64,000 bases of DNA, from NCBI RefSeq assembly GCF_001431535.1, contig NZ_LDJK01000014.1, forward strand, positions 53,913 through 117,912, given 5' to 3'. The first letter of the stretch is position 1; each line of letters starts with the position of its first letter. The translations under genes were made by a program, and so were the position numbers. A model generated the notes under the pieces. The model searched no databases. It saw only the letters and a list, made by a program, of their open reading frames with translations, and had not been told where the DNA came from. Below are positions 1 through 9,455 of this stretch, piece by piece. Source of the DNA: Stenotrophomonas chelatiphaga. Its GTDB lineage: Bacteria > Pseudomonadota > Gammaproteobacteria > Xanthomonadales > Xanthomonadaceae.

Positions 1-70
1 GTGCACTGCCGCCTGCCATCGCCGAACCTGCGACCAGGCAGAGCACCAACATCACCACTTTCCTGTTCAT
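1..70 (-). CDS. Start of an exported protein, cut by the window edge
   Basis: Only the first 23 codons are present. They read as a signal peptide: MNRK, then a hydrophobic core, then a GSAMA-type cleavage site followed by GGSA. A purine-rich ribosome binding site (GGAGACAAGGA) sits directly before the ATG at 70, which supports the start. The mature protein lies outside the window, so its function cannot be given. It is divergent from the sensor kinase at 245. Confidence 0.6.
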   Translation of the reverse strand, partial: MNRKVVMLVLCLVAGSAMAGGSA

Positions 71-244
71 TCCTTGTCTCCCGGACACCTTGGACGTGCA
101 ATGCCTGCAACTGTGCCACAACGCCGGCGGCGCTGGCGTCGGCCTGCCACCCGCGTGCAGCAGGCAACATTCCCAGCACTGCCCGGCAACGATAATCTAG
201 GCGTCCTGAATGCGTCATTCCCGGGCCTTTGCCGTGAGAACTCC

Positions 245-3022
245 TTGAACCTTCCCCCTCCCCCTGCCCCCCACGCCGAGCGCGACGCCGAGCGGGTCAA
301 GCTGGCGCTCGCTGCCGGGGCGATCGTCGGCACCTGGTTCTGGGATGTGACACACGACAGATTGACCGTCGATGATGCCCTGGCCCATGCCTTCGGCCTG
401 GAGCCGGCCGCCGTACAGGGCGAGCTGCGCTTGGACCAGGTGGTGTCCACCGTGCACCCCGATGACCGCGCGGGGCTGGAGCAGGCGATCGCCGCCGCCC
501 TGCGACGTGGCGGGCGCTACTCCCATCAGTACCGCACGCGCGGCAATGATGGCCAGTATCGCTGGATAGAGGCGGTCGGCCGGGTCGACCTGGATGCCGA
601 CGGCCGCGCCGTCGGTTTTCCCGGCGTGCTGATCGACATCGACGAACGCCGGCGGCTGGAGTCCGAGCGCGACCAGGCGCAGGTCCTGCTGCGGTCCTTT
701 GTCGAAGCAGCGCCCGGCGTGGTCTACGCGAAGGACCGCCAGGGCCGCCTGCTGATCGGCAACCGTGGCACGACCGAGCTGATCGGGCTGCCACCGGAGC
801 GCTACATCGGACGCACCGATGCCGAGCTGCTCAGCGACCCGGTGCAGGCCGCGGCGGTGATGGCCGCCGACGAACGGGTGATGGCCAATGGCCGCAGCGA
901 ACAACTGGAAGAAGAAGTGAGCTTCCCTGACGGGCGGCGCGCCGTCTGGCTGTCGACCAAGGCTCCGCTGCGCGATGCCGACGGCAGCGTCGTCGGCCTG
1001 GTTGGAACCTCGCTGGACATCACCGACCGCAAGGCGGCGGCCGCCGAACACCAGGAGATCGAAGAGCGCTACCGGCTGGCCGCACGGGCCACCAACGATG
1101 CGATATGGGACTGGCGGATGTCCGATGGCCACGTCGTCTGGAACGAAGCGCTGTGCGCCCTGTTCGGCCACGCACTGACCGAAACCACCGCGCAGTGGTG
1201 GCTGGACAACATCCATCCGGACGATCGCCAGCGCGTGGACGACCATATCCATGCGGTGATCGCCAGTGAGACCTCGTCGTGGACCGGCGAGTACCGCTTC
1301 CGCCGTGCCGATGGCAGCTATGCGGTGGTGCTGGACCGCGGCACCGTGCTGCGCGGCGCCTCGGGCGAGCCGCATCGCATGATCGGCGCGATGCTGGACC
1401 TGACCTCGCGCAAGGCCGCCGAGGCCGCGTTGGCTGAAAGCGAGGAGCGCCTGCGTTTCGCCACCGAAGCCGGTGACATGGGCTTCTGGGACGTGGACCT
1501 GGTGCACGACGTGCTGATCTGGCCGCCGCGCACCAAGGCGATGTTCGGCATTTCGGCCCACGTGGACGTATCCCTGCAGGATTTCTACGGCGGACTGCAT
1601 CCGGATGACCGCGCCGAAACCAGCGCTGCGTTCGCGGCCGCTGCCGACCCTGCCCTGCGCGCGCTCTACGACGTGGAGTACCGCACCGTGGGCAAGGAGG
1701 ATGGCGTGGTGCGCTGGGTGGCGGCCAAGGGCCGGGGCCTGTTCGAAGGCGACCGCTGCGTGCGCGTGCTGGGCGTGGCCATCGAGGTCACCGCGCGCCG
1801 TCTCGCCGACGCGCGCCTCAAGGAACTGAACGAGCACCTCGAGGCCCGCGTGCTGGAGGAGGTAATGGAACGTACGCGGGCAGAAGAAGCGCTGCGCCAG
1901 AGCCAGAAGATGGAGGCCGTGGGCCAGTTGACCGGTGGCATCGCGCATGACTTCAACAACATGCTGGCCACGGTGATCGGTCCGCTGGACCTGCTGGCGG
2001 CACGCCTCGGCGACCAGGATCCACGCGCCAAGCGCTACATCGACATGGCGATGGACGGCGCCCGCCGCGCCGCGCAGCTCACCCAGCGGCTGCTGTCGTT
2101 CTCGCGCCAGCAGCCCCTGCAGCCGGTACCGGTGGATGCCAACCGCCTGGTGGCCGGCATGTCGGACCTGCTGGTGCATTCGCTGGGCAGCAGCGTACGC
2201 CTGGAAACCGTGCTGGCCGCTGACCTGTGGTCCACCTTCGCCGATGCGAACCAGCTGGAAAACGTGATCCTCAACCTTGCGGTCAACGCACGCGATGCGA
2301 TGCCCGGCGGCGGCCGGCTCACGGTGGAGACGGCCAACTGTGCGCAGGAGGATGCCAGCGCCGGCAGCGTTCCGGCAGGCGACTACGTGCTGATCGCGGT
2401 GGCCGACAATGGCAGCGGCATGTCGCCGGAGGTGATGGCCAAGGCCTTCGAGCCGTTCTTCACCACCAAGAAGGTCGGCCAGGGAACCGGACTGGGGCTT
2501 TCGCAGGTGTACGGCTTCGTCAAGCAGTCCGCCGGACATGTGCGCATCGAGTCCGGGATCGGCCGGGGTACGACGGTCAAGCTCTATCTTCCGCGCCTGA
2601 TGGCGGTTGTCGATCCGCTGCCTGAAACGACGTCGGACGATGCGTTCGAGGTGGTGGGTGGACAGGAGCTGGTGCTGGTGGTGGAAGACGAGCCCGGCGT
2701 GCGCCAGTTTTCCATCGATGCCCTGACCGAGCTCGGCTATCCGGTGCTTGCCGCTGACGGTGCGGCGGCGGCGCTGAAGCTGCTTGATGCGCACCCGGGC
2801 GTGGCCCTGTTGTTCACTGATGTGGTGATGCCGGAGGTCAACGGCCGCGAGTTGGCCGACGAAGCGCTGCGACGCCGGCCGGACCTGAAGGTGCTGTTCG
2901 CCACCGGCTACAGCCGCAACGCGCTGGTGCAGGACGGCATGCTGGATCCGAGCGTGCAGATGATCGGCAAGCCGTTCACCGTGGACGAGCTGGCCATGCG
3001 CGTGCGCGCAGCGCTGGGCTGA
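245..3022 (+). CDS. Multi-PAS hybrid sensor histidine kinase
   Basis: Soluble hybrid kinase of about 925 residues with no membrane segment. Four PAS domains (roughly 15-135, 145-265, 275-395 and 400-525) precede a dimerisation domain with phospho-acceptor His568 in GGIAHDFNN. An ATPase domain follows (NARDAMP, DNGSGM, GTGLGLS). A C-terminal receiver has acidic residues in VVEDE and phospho-acceptor Asp859 in FTDVVMP. The frame is open back to 74, but the residues before about 245 are arginine-rich and unlike a protein N-terminus. I place the start at the TTG at 245; this is uncertain. The sensed signal is unknown. The domain set is seen; intramolecular phosphotransfer is inferred from the family. 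Confidence 0.85.
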   Translation: MNLPPPPAPHAERDAERVKLALAAGAIVGTWFWDVTHDRLTVDDALAHAFGLEPAAVQGELRLDQVVSTVHPDDRAGLEQAIAAALRRGGRYSHQYRTRGNDGQYRWIEAVGRVDLDADGRAVGFPGVLIDIDERRRLESERDQAQVLLRSFVEAAPGVVYAKDRQGRLLIGNRGTTELIGLPPERYIGRTDAELLSDPVQAAAVMAADERVMANGRSEQLEEEVSFPDGRRAVWLSTKAPLRDADGSVVGLVGTSLDITDRKAAAAEHQEIEERYRLAARATNDAIWDWRMSDGHVVWNEALCALFGHALTETTAQWWLDNIHPDDRQRVDDHIHAVIASETSSWTGEYRFRRADGSYAVVLDRGTVLRGASGEPHRMIGAMLDLTSRKAAEAALAESEERLRFATEAGDMGFWDVDLVHDVLIWPPRTKAMFGISAHVDVSLQDFYGGLHPDDRAETSAAFAAAADPALRALYDVEYRTVGKEDGVVRWVAAKGRGLFEGDRCVRVLGVAIEVTARRLADARLKELNEHLEARVLEEVMERTRAEEALRQSQKMEAVGQLTGGIAHDFNNMLATVIGPLDLLAARLGDQDPRAKRYIDMAMDGARRAAQLTQRLLSFSRQQPLQPVPVDANRLVAGMSDLLVHSLGSSVRLETVLAADLWSTFADANQLENVILNLAVNARDAMPGGGRLTVETANCAQEDASAGSVPAGDYVLIAVADNGSGMSPEVMAKAFEPFFTTKKVGQGTGLGLSQVYGFVKQSAGHVRIESGIGRGTTVKLYLPRLMAVVDPLPETTSDDAFEVVGGQELVLVVEDEPGVRQFSIDALTELGYPVLAADGAAAALKLLDAHPGVALLFTDVVMPEVNGRELADEALRRRPDLKVLFATGYSRNALVQDGMLDPSVQMIGKPFTVDELAMRVRAALG

Positions 3023-3032
3023 CCACCGGCAG

Positions 3033-3053
3033 GCGCCGAGCATGGCTCGGCGC
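3033..3053. terminator. REP-like hairpin between convergent genes
   Basis: A perfect 9-bp inverted repeat (GCGCCGAGC / GCTCGGCGC) with an ATG loop lies between the ends of two convergent genes. The arm matches the reverse-oriented units of the REP array at 20535-20780, so it is a single REP unit. It could act as a bidirectional terminator or stabilise 3' ends. No T-run is present. Confidence 0.6.
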
Positions 3054-3067
3054 TGCCGGGAGATCGG

Positions 3068-4423
3068 TCAGGGGGTGATCGGTGCGGGCGGTTGCACCGG
3101 CGTCTCGGCCGGCGCGGGTGCCGTGGCCGTGTCCGGGGTGACGCGCCAGATCGTGTTGGCCAGGTCATCGGCCACGATCAACGCACCGCGCGGATCGACG
3201 GTGACGCCGACCGGGCGACCACGGGTCAGCCCATCTTCGCCGCGGAAGCCGGACACGAAGTCGATCGGCTCACCGGCCGGGCGGCCGTCACGGAACGGCA
3301 CGAAGACCACCTTGTAGCCCACCGGCGGGTTGCGGTTCCAGCTGCCGTGCTCGCCGACGAACACGCCATCGGCGAACTTCGCGCCCATGGTCGGCCCGGA
3401 GAACGATACGCCCAGCGCGGCCACGTGCGAGCCCAGTGCGTAATCCGGAGCGATGGCACTGGCCACCTTCGCCGGATCCTGCGGCATCACGCGATCGTCC
3501 ACGTTCTTGCCCCAGTAGCTGTAAGGCCAGCCGTAGAACGCGCCTTCCTTCACCGACGTCAGGTAATCCGGTACCAGGTTGGGACCGATCTCATCGCGCT
3601 CGTTGACCACCGCCCAGACCGTGCCGGTACCCGGCTGGATCGCCAGCGCGGTGGGATTGCGCAGGCCTGTCGCATAGGTCTTGTGGGCACCGGTCTGCGC
3701 GTCGATCTGCCATACCACCGCGCGATCCACCTCGGCGGCCATGCCACGTTCGGTGATGTTGCTGTTGGAGCCGATGCCCACGTACAGGTAGCGGCCGTCG
3801 GCACTTGCGGCCAGCGACTTGGTCCAATGATGGTTGATCGCCGAAGGCAGTTCGGTGACCGTGGTCGGTGCCGCGCTGGCCTGGGTCTGCCCATCGACAT
3901 AGTCGAAACGCACCAGCGCGTCCTGGTTGGCGACATAGATCACGTTGCCGATCATCGCCAGTCCGTACGGTGCGTTGAGCTTGTCGGCGAACACGGTCTT
4001 CATCTCATACACACCATCACCGTCGGCATCACGCAGAAGGGTCAGGCGGTTGCCACTTTTCACGGCGGTGTTGCCCTTGGCCTTGATCTTGCCGGCGATG
4101 ACGTCCTTCGGCTTGAGCTTGGGCGCATTGCCGCCGCGGCCTTCGGCCACCAGGATGTCACCGTTGGGCAGCACCAGGGTCTGGCGCGGAATGCCCAGCT
4201 CGGTCGCAATGGCGGAAATGCGGTAGCCGGCCGGAACCGTGGGCACGGTATCGCCCCAGGCCGTAGGTTTGGCGATGGTCATGTCCGGCATGAGGTCGCG
4301 CTTGGGCGCGGGCATGTCCGGGGTGGCGCCGTACTGGTCCATCTGCGGCGCCTTGCCACCGCAGGCGGCGAGCGCGGTGGCCAGCACCGAAACGGAGAGA
4401 ACCTTGATCATCTGGCGGCTCAT
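3068..4423 (-). CDS. PQQ-type sugar (sorbosone) dehydrogenase-like lipoprotein
   Basis: 451 residues. The start MSRQMIKVL is followed by a lipobox ending LAAC (Cys21), so the product should be an outer- or inner-membrane-anchored periplasmic lipoprotein. The body has the six-blade beta-propeller pattern of the glucose/sorbosone dehydrogenase family: GYRISAIATELGIPR, YGLAMIGNVIYVAN, TGLRNPTALAIQP, VFVGEHGSWNRNPP and GVTVDPRGALIVADD. Family members oxidise sugars using PQQ; the exact substrate is unknown. Its ATG overlaps the stop of the upstream DUF2231 gene by 4 bp, so the two are co-translated. Confidence 0.85.
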   Translation of the reverse strand: MSRQMIKVLSVSVLATALAACGGKAPQMDQYGATPDMPAPKRDLMPDMTIAKPTAWGDTVPTVPAGYRISAIATELGIPRQTLVLPNGDILVAEGRGGNAPKLKPKDVIAGKIKAKGNTAVKSGNRLTLLRDADGDGVYEMKTVFADKLNAPYGLAMIGNVIYVANQDALVRFDYVDGQTQASAAPTTVTELPSAINHHWTKSLAASADGRYLYVGIGSNSNITERGMAAEVDRAVVWQIDAQTGAHKTYATGLRNPTALAIQPGTGTVWAVVNERDEIGPNLVPDYLTSVKEGAFYGWPYSYWGKNVDDRVMPQDPAKVASAIAPDYALGSHVAALGVSFSGPTMGAKFADGVFVGEHGSWNRNPPVGYKVVFVPFRDGRPAGEPIDFVSGFRGEDGLTRGRPVGVTVDPRGALIVADDLANTIWRVTPDTATAPAPAETPVQPPAPITP

Positions 4424-4836
4424 CGGACACCTCCCACGCGCAGGGTGGAAAGGCCGATCCAGGTGGCGACCAGTGCCAGCAGCGTGCCGATCACCGTCAT
4501 CACCAGCCCACCGGGCATGACCGCCCATGCATCACGCGCATGGTGCAGCGAATTGAAGAAACCGAGCACCCAGGTGACCGCCAGGACCACCACATAGGCC
4601 AGGCCGTGACGATGACGGGCCAGGCCGATGACGCCGGCCAGCAGGGCCAGCGTGGTCATCACCATCGCGCCGACCAGCAGCCAGGCAGCGAAGTTGCTCC
4701 ACTGGATTTCATGGCTGCTCCAGTAGGCGTAATCCGCCAGCAGCGTTGCCAGGAACAGCGGCAGTACGCCGCCGAGCACGGCAGCATGAACGGGGTGGAT
4801 TACCCACGCTCGATGAAGGGAGGGGCTGGACACCAT
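4420..4836 (-). CDS. DUF2231-type membrane protein
   Basis: 138 residues with four predicted membrane helices. The opening HPVHAAVLGGVLPLF and the YWSSHEIQWSNFAAWLLVGA stretch are typical of DUF2231 proteins, which often accompany heme or quinoprotein dehydrogenases. A good ribosome binding site (AGGAG) precedes the ATG. It overlaps the downstream sorbosone-dehydrogenase-like gene by 4 bp, so it may be a membrane partner or electron-transfer anchor for that enzyme; this is inference. Confidence 0.8.
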   Translation of the reverse strand: MVSSPSLHRAWVIHPVHAAVLGGVLPLFLATLLADYAYWSSHEIQWSNFAAWLLVGAMVMTTLALLAGVIGLARHRHGLAYVVVLAVTWVLGFFNSLHHARDAWAVMPGGLVMTVIGTLLALVATWIGLSTLRVGGVR

Positions 4837-4891
4837 GGAATCTGCTCCTGGGTACGGTGGAAGGTGACCCGGATGGTGCCATCAGCCCCTG

Positions 4892-5302
4892 CTAGGGACT
4901 GTGATGCCCGCTGCGCCGGCTGCTTCTGCGCTGGCCGAGCGTGTCGGTCAGGTAGCTTTTCAGCTCCTCGATCTCATACGGCTTGCTCAGGAACGGCACG
5001 TCGCGGTGGGCCACCGGGACCACGCCCTTGTACACCGCCGACAGGAAGAAGAACGGGATGCCGCGTGCCTTCAGCGCATCGGCGACGGAGAACACGACGC
5101 CGTCGCGCAGCTCGACGTCGAGCACCGCCGCATCGAAGACTTCATCGTCGATGGAATGCAGTGCATCGGACAGCGAATACGCCTGTTCCACGCCATAGCC
5201 TTCGCCGTTGAGAATGGTCTGCAGCAGCGTGGAAAGTTCGATCTCGTCTTCAACGACCAGGATTCGTGGCGCCGCCGAGGGGGTAGCAGTTGTGATGGTC
5301 AT
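4892..5302 (-). CDS. Single-domain response regulator
   Basis: 136 residues consisting of one receiver domain with no output domain. The acidic pocket is E18/D19 (VVEDE), the phospho-acceptor is Asp62 in AVLDVEL, and the conserved Lys lies in FLSKPYE. It resembles receivers that serve HWE-type kinases or act as phosphate shuttles. It stands alone on the minus strand between the DUF2231 gene and the cytochrome operon. Its partner kinase is not evident; the nearby four-PAS hybrid kinase is a candidate only by proximity. Confidence 0.85.
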   Translation of the reverse strand: MTITTATPSAAPRILVVEDEIELSTLLQTILNGEGYGVEQAYSLSDALHSIDDEVFDAAVLDVELRDGVVFSVADALKARGIPFFFLSAVYKGVVPVAHRDVPFLSKPYEIEELKSYLTDTLGQRRSSRRSGHHSP

Positions 5303-5415
5303 GGTATCCGTGACACGTTTTCGTGGCTTCAGTGTCGCTCCCGTATTGGATCGAAAGTGTGACGGCCGAGCCCGGCCGTCTTCACGACACGTGTCGATAA
5401 TGCTCGCGGATCCGC

Positions 5416-6786
5416 CTACTCCACCTCGGTCGGATCGTGCGCCGCCTCGTCGTGCTCGGTGCGCATCTTCTCGATATCCCGCCGCACCTTGGCGACCTGC
5501 GTCGCCGTCACGGCAGGCGCCTTGTTGCCGAAGCTGCCGCGCAGGAACGTGCCCAGTTCGGCCACGTCGGCATCGCTCAGGCGCTCGGCGAAGCCGGGCA
5601 TGCCCAGGTTGGACGGCGCATGCACGGTGCTTGGCATCTCGCTTCCTTCCAGCACCAACCGCACCAGCGTGGTCGGATCCTTGGCCAGGATCGTCGAGTT
5701 TCCGGCCAGGCTGGGGAACACCCGCGGATAGCCCTCGGCATCACTGCGATGGCAGGCCGCGCAGTTGTCTACGTAGAGTTCGGCGCCACGGCTGTTGTTG
5801 ACCCCCGCACGCAGTTCGCTGGCGGTCTGCGGATTGGCCACAAAGGAAGATGGGTCCTGCTGGGTGGCAGGCAGGCTCTTGAGGTACGCCGCGATCGCGC
5901 CGAGGTCGGCATCGGTCAGGTGCTGGGTACTGTGCTGGACCACGTCGGCCATCGGCCTGCCGACGACCGCATGGCGCTCGCTGCGCCCGGTCTTCAGCAC
6001 GTCGATGATGTCCTGCCGGCTCCAGTTGCCGAGTCCGTCGGCCTTGTTGCCACGCAGGTTGACCGCCAGCCAGCCATCGATCACCTGGCCGCCGGCGAGG
6101 TACTCGGCGCCGGACTCGTCCATCGCCTTCTCCTGCAGGGTGAGCGCGCGTGGTGTGTGGCAACTGCCGCAGTGGCCAGGGCCCTGCACCAGATACGCGC
6201 CGCGGGCGATTTCCTCGTCGGGGTAACTGCCCTGCATTTTTCCTGCCTGCGCAGGATCCGGGCCGAACTGCTTGCGCCAGATCGCCAGCGGCCACCGCAT
6301 CGACAACGGCCAGCGGATGCCGGCTGGGCGATTCTCCGCCTGCGCAGGTGCCACGCCGTGCATGAAGTAGGTGTACATCGCCTCGATGTCCGCATCGGTC
6401 AGGCGCACGTAGGACGGATACGGCATCGCCGGATACAGGGTGTCGCCGTGCGGGGTGATGCCATGGCGTACCGCGCGGTCGAAGTCATCCAGGCTGTACT
6501 CGCCGATGCCGGTTTTCCGGTCGGGCGTGATGTTGGTGCTGTAGATGGTGCCGATCGGCGAAGCGATCGGCAGGCCACCGGCGAACGCGGCACCGCCTGG
6601 GGTCGAATGGCAGGCCACGCAGTCGCTGGCGGTGGCCACGTAGCGCCCGCGTTCAATCATCGCCGCACGCTCCATGCCCCCCGACGCGGTGACCGGACGG
6701 GTTTCGGTGGGCAGCCTGGCGTAGACGAACAACGCCAACAGCACCAGCAGGGCGAGCGCCAGCAGGGTCAGCAGGATCTTCTTCAT
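5416..6786 (-). CDS. Triheme cytochrome c subunit of a membrane alcohol/gluconate dehydrogenase
   Basis: 456 residues. An N-terminal hydrophobic segment (MKKILLTLLALALLVLLALF) anchors or exports the protein. Three heme-binding CxxCH motifs are visible: CVACH (56-60), CGSCH (206-210) and CAACH (342-346). This is the layout of the cytochrome subunit of acetic-acid-bacterium alcohol dehydrogenase and gluconate 2-dehydrogenase, which passes electrons to the quinone pool. The start at 6786 is chosen because MKKILL begins the signal; the open frame upstream overlaps the FAD subunit. It is the last gene of the operon, 10 bp after the FAD subunit. Confidence 0.92.
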   Translation of the reverse strand: MKKILLTLLALALLVLLALFVYARLPTETRPVTASGGMERAAMIERGRYVATASDCVACHSTPGGAAFAGGLPIASPIGTIYSTNITPDRKTGIGEYSLDDFDRAVRHGITPHGDTLYPAMPYPSYVRLTDADIEAMYTYFMHGVAPAQAENRPAGIRWPLSMRWPLAIWRKQFGPDPAQAGKMQGSYPDEEIARGAYLVQGPGHCGSCHTPRALTLQEKAMDESGAEYLAGGQVIDGWLAVNLRGNKADGLGNWSRQDIIDVLKTGRSERHAVVGRPMADVVQHSTQHLTDADLGAIAAYLKSLPATQQDPSSFVANPQTASELRAGVNNSRGAELYVDNCAACHRSDAEGYPRVFPSLAGNSTILAKDPTTLVRLVLEGSEMPSTVHAPSNLGMPGFAERLSDADVAELGTFLRGSFGNKAPAVTATQVAKVRRDIEKMRTEHDEAAHDPTEVE

Positions 6787-6796
6787 GCCCGCGCCC

Positions 6797-8572
6797 TCAT
6801 GCCTGGACCAGCGGGCCGGGATCGGCCAGGTACTTGTCGCGGATCGCCTTGGCCGCCCAGTAGGCCAGCGCGCCGACCATGCCGGTCGGGTTGTAGCCGT
6901 TGTTCTGCGGGAACGCGTTGGCACCGATGGCGAACACGTTCGGCACGTCCCAGGACTGCAGGTAACGGTTCAACGCGGAGTCTGCCGGTGTATGGCCCAT
7001 GATCGCGCCGCCGCAGGTGTGGGTGCTCTGGTATTTGGTGATGTCGTAGTGGCTGCCGTCCTTCTTCGCATCACCGGATACCGCAATTGGATTGAGGATC
7101 CGGCTCATCTGCAGCGCTTTGTCGACCAGGAACTGCGAGGCCTTGATCTCGTTGTCGTGCCAATCGAAGGTCATGCGCAGCAGTGGACGCCCGAACGCAT
7201 CGCGGTAGGTGGGATCCAGGCTGAGGTAATGCTGCCGGTAGGACATGCACGCGCCCTGCACTTCGTAATAGAACGAATGGCGGAACGAATCCACCGCGGC
7301 CTGCTTCCACTTGCTGCCCCACGAGGGCGTGCCGGGCGGTACGTTGATGCCGCGCACCGGGCCCGCGCCGGGTTGCCGCGCCCAGACCAGGCCGCCGCCA
7401 ACGAAGCCGGCCTTGCCGTTGTCCAGCTGGTTGCCGTTGAGGTCGTCCATGGTGGCGCCGGCACCGCCGATGCCGATGAAGCCATTGGCCTGCACGCTCT
7501 TGTCAAAGAACAGCACCACCCGGTTGAGGTTCTGGTAGGAGTAATTCTTGCCAACGGTGCCCAGCCCGGTCTGCGGGTCATATGGCGTGCCGATGCCGGA
7601 CACCAGCATCAGGTGGACGTTGATATAGGAGAACGCACACAGCAGCACCAGGTCGGCTGGCTGTTCGATCTCGCGGCCGGTTGCATCCAGGTAGGTCACC
7701 CCGGTGGCCTTCTTGCCGGTGCTGTCCAGGTTGACCTTCAGCACCTGCGCATGGGTGCGCAGTTCGAAGGTGTCGCGCTGCCGCAGCACCGGCAGGATGC
7801 AGGCGTTGGGACTGGCCTTGGAATAGTTCAGGCAGCCGTAGTCGCTGCAGAACCCGCAGGCGTTGCAGGGGCCCATCTGGCAGCCATACGGGTTGGTGTA
7901 GGCGCGCGAGGTGTTGGACGCGGGAATGGGATACGGATGCCAGCCCATGCCCTCGGCCGCCTTGTAGAACATTTCCGCGCCCAGGTAGTCCGGGTTGGGC
8001 GGCAATGCGAACTCGCGGCTGCGCGAGCCTTCGAACGGATTGCCGCCCGGCTGCAGCACGCCATTGATGATGCCCGCCTTGCCGGACGTGCCGCAGACAT
8101 ATTCGAAGTGGTCGAAGTGCGGCTCCAGGTCTTCGTAGCTGACCGGGAAATCCTGGATGGTCATGTCGTCGGGAATGAAGCCGCGGCCGTAGCGCTGTTC
8201 CATGTTGCTGCGCAGGCGGAAGTCTTCCGGCAGCGCGCGGAAATGGCAGCCGGACCAGTGGCTGCCGGCCCCGCCGACGCCGGTACCGGGCTTGAACGAG
8301 CCCATCTGCCGGTAGGGCACGGCGGTATCGGCGGCCTTGTGGCGGATGGTCAACGTATCCTGGGCCAGGCTCTGCAGGTAACGCCGGTGCACCGACCCTT
8401 CCAGCTCGTCCACCACGTTGGGATAAGCAAAATCAGGCTGCGTATCGCGGTCGCCGCCGCGTTCCAGCGCCACCACGTGCAGCCCGGCATCGGTGAGCTC
8501 CTTGGCCATGATCGCCCCGGTCCAGCCCATGCCCACGATCAGGACATCCACTTTCGGTTTGCTGATCGCCAC
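6797..8572 (-). CDS. GMC-family FAD subunit, gluconate 2-dehydrogenase type
   Basis: 591 residues. The N-terminal GMGWTG (14-19) binds FAD, and HTCGGAIMG plus AFPQNNGYNPTGMVGALAYWAA near the C-terminus are characteristic GMC stretches. A cysteine-rich segment near residue 240 (CQMGPCNACGFC) resembles the region that holds an Fe-S cluster in the related FAD glucose dehydrogenase complexes. Translation starts at a GTG with a GGAGGGG ribosome binding site, only 2 bp after the stop of the gamma subunit. Together with the neighbours it forms a periplasmic flavoprotein-cytochrome dehydrogenase; the sugar or polyol substrate is not known. Confidence 0.92.
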   Translation of the reverse strand: MAISKPKVDVLIVGMGWTGAIMAKELTDAGLHVVALERGGDRDTQPDFAYPNVVDELEGSVHRRYLQSLAQDTLTIRHKAADTAVPYRQMGSFKPGTGVGGAGSHWSGCHFRALPEDFRLRSNMEQRYGRGFIPDDMTIQDFPVSYEDLEPHFDHFEYVCGTSGKAGIINGVLQPGGNPFEGSRSREFALPPNPDYLGAEMFYKAAEGMGWHPYPIPASNTSRAYTNPYGCQMGPCNACGFCSDYGCLNYSKASPNACILPVLRQRDTFELRTHAQVLKVNLDSTGKKATGVTYLDATGREIEQPADLVLLCAFSYINVHLMLVSGIGTPYDPQTGLGTVGKNYSYQNLNRVVLFFDKSVQANGFIGIGGAGATMDDLNGNQLDNGKAGFVGGGLVWARQPGAGPVRGINVPPGTPSWGSKWKQAAVDSFRHSFYYEVQGACMSYRQHYLSLDPTYRDAFGRPLLRMTFDWHDNEIKASQFLVDKALQMSRILNPIAVSGDAKKDGSHYDITKYQSTHTCGGAIMGHTPADSALNRYLQSWDVPNVFAIGANAFPQNNGYNPTGMVGALAYWAAKAIRDKYLADPGPLVQA

Positions 8573-8574
8573 GC

Positions 8575-9306
8575 TCAGCCCCTCCGTCCGGACAGATCGA
8601 CCGGACCCAGCGGATAGGGCTTGTCACGCACGCTGATCCAGTCGATGTAGTCGGCGCGCATGCCCGGGTAACCGATCATCTTCCACGCGCCCATGTCCTT
8701 GTTGCCGCCATATTTGGGATCGGCGAAGTAGCCGTTCTTGACCTCGTTGAGCAGGTTGCTGAAGAACACCTTGTCGCTGATCTCCTCCAGCCCGAGCTTG
8801 CCATCCTGGGCCTGGGTGAGCAGCTGTTCCTGCTGCTCCACCGTCAGTGCGGCGAAGCCCTTGCCGTCGAACGCCCTGCGGCAATGCGCGTCCATCGCCG
8901 CGATGCCGACCTTCAGGATGTCCCTCAGCGCCAGCCGGCCCTGGTAGCCGAATTCGGACGGCGCCTCCAGGAACGGCCCCTGCATGTACCAGATCGCACC
9001 GCTGGCGTACGGGGTCTGCATGTGGCGGTCGAGGAATTCCGGCACCCCCGATTCCACTGCCCCGGGGCCGATGTCATCGGCCGGGATCAGGCGATCACAC
9101 GCGGCCACCACGAACGCCCACTCCGCTGCGCTGAAGAAAGCCGGTTGGTAGGGCGCGCTGTCCTGCGCCGGCGATGCGCCGGCCGACGCTCCCTTCGGCG
9201 CTTCCTTGCAGGCGGGCAGCGCGGCGACTACCGGAACCAGGGTCAAGGCCTGGAAAAAGCGTCGCCGTGACGGCGAAGCGCTCGCTTCGTTGTTTTCGTT
9301 GGACAT
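8575..9306 (-). CDS. Gluconate 2-dehydrogenase gamma (subunit 3) family protein
   Basis: 243 residues with a twin-arginine signal (SPSRRRFFQALTLVPVVAALPAC), so the folded complex is probably exported by Tat, carrying the signal-less FAD subunit with it. The motifs FVVAACDRLIPADDIGPGA and LDRHMQ are typical of the subunit-3 family. The cysteine after the hydrophobic core could also be lipidated. First gene of the three-gene operon, with a GGAG ribosome binding site. It is divergent from a LysR gene that is the likely regulator. Confidence 0.92.
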   Translation of the reverse strand: MSNENNEASASPSRRRFFQALTLVPVVAALPACKEAPKGASAGASPAQDSAPYQPAFFSAAEWAFVVAACDRLIPADDIGPGAVESGVPEFLDRHMQTPYASGAIWYMQGPFLEAPSEFGYQGRLALRDILKVGIAAMDAHCRRAFDGKGFAALTVEQQEQLLTQAQDGKLGLEEISDKVFFSNLLNEVKNGYFADPKYGGNKDMGAWKMIGYPGMRADYIDWISVRDKPYPLGPVDLSGRRG

Positions 9307-9415
9307 CGCTGGCTCCGGTGCGATCTGGCTGGCGTGTAGTGCAGTGCGTGCTGCAGTGTGTCACGCGTATTGCGACCACTATGTGCAGCTGGCCCTGCGC
9401 AATTAACCGGGATAT

Positions 9416-9434
9416 GGTGAAAACTGTTTTCGCC
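9416..9434. promoter_or_regulatory. Palindrome in the dehydrogenase/LysR intergenic region
   Basis: Perfect inverted repeat GAAAAC-T-GTTTTC (9419-9431), extended to GGTGAAAAC / GTTTTCGCC with one mismatch. It lies between two divergent genes, 22 bp before the LysR start at 9456, so an operator role is plausible. It would fall inside the coding region if the LysR gene began at the ATG at 9414. Confidence 0.35.
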
Positions 9435-9455
9435 GTAGCCGAATATCTGCCTGCC

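Noticed and set aside
215..3043. Long minus-strand open frame of 942 codons opposite the four-PAS kinase
   Set aside because: It is antisense to a protein with clear kinase and receiver domains, has His/Gln/Arg-rich composition and no recognisable domain. Long antisense frames are common at this GC content.
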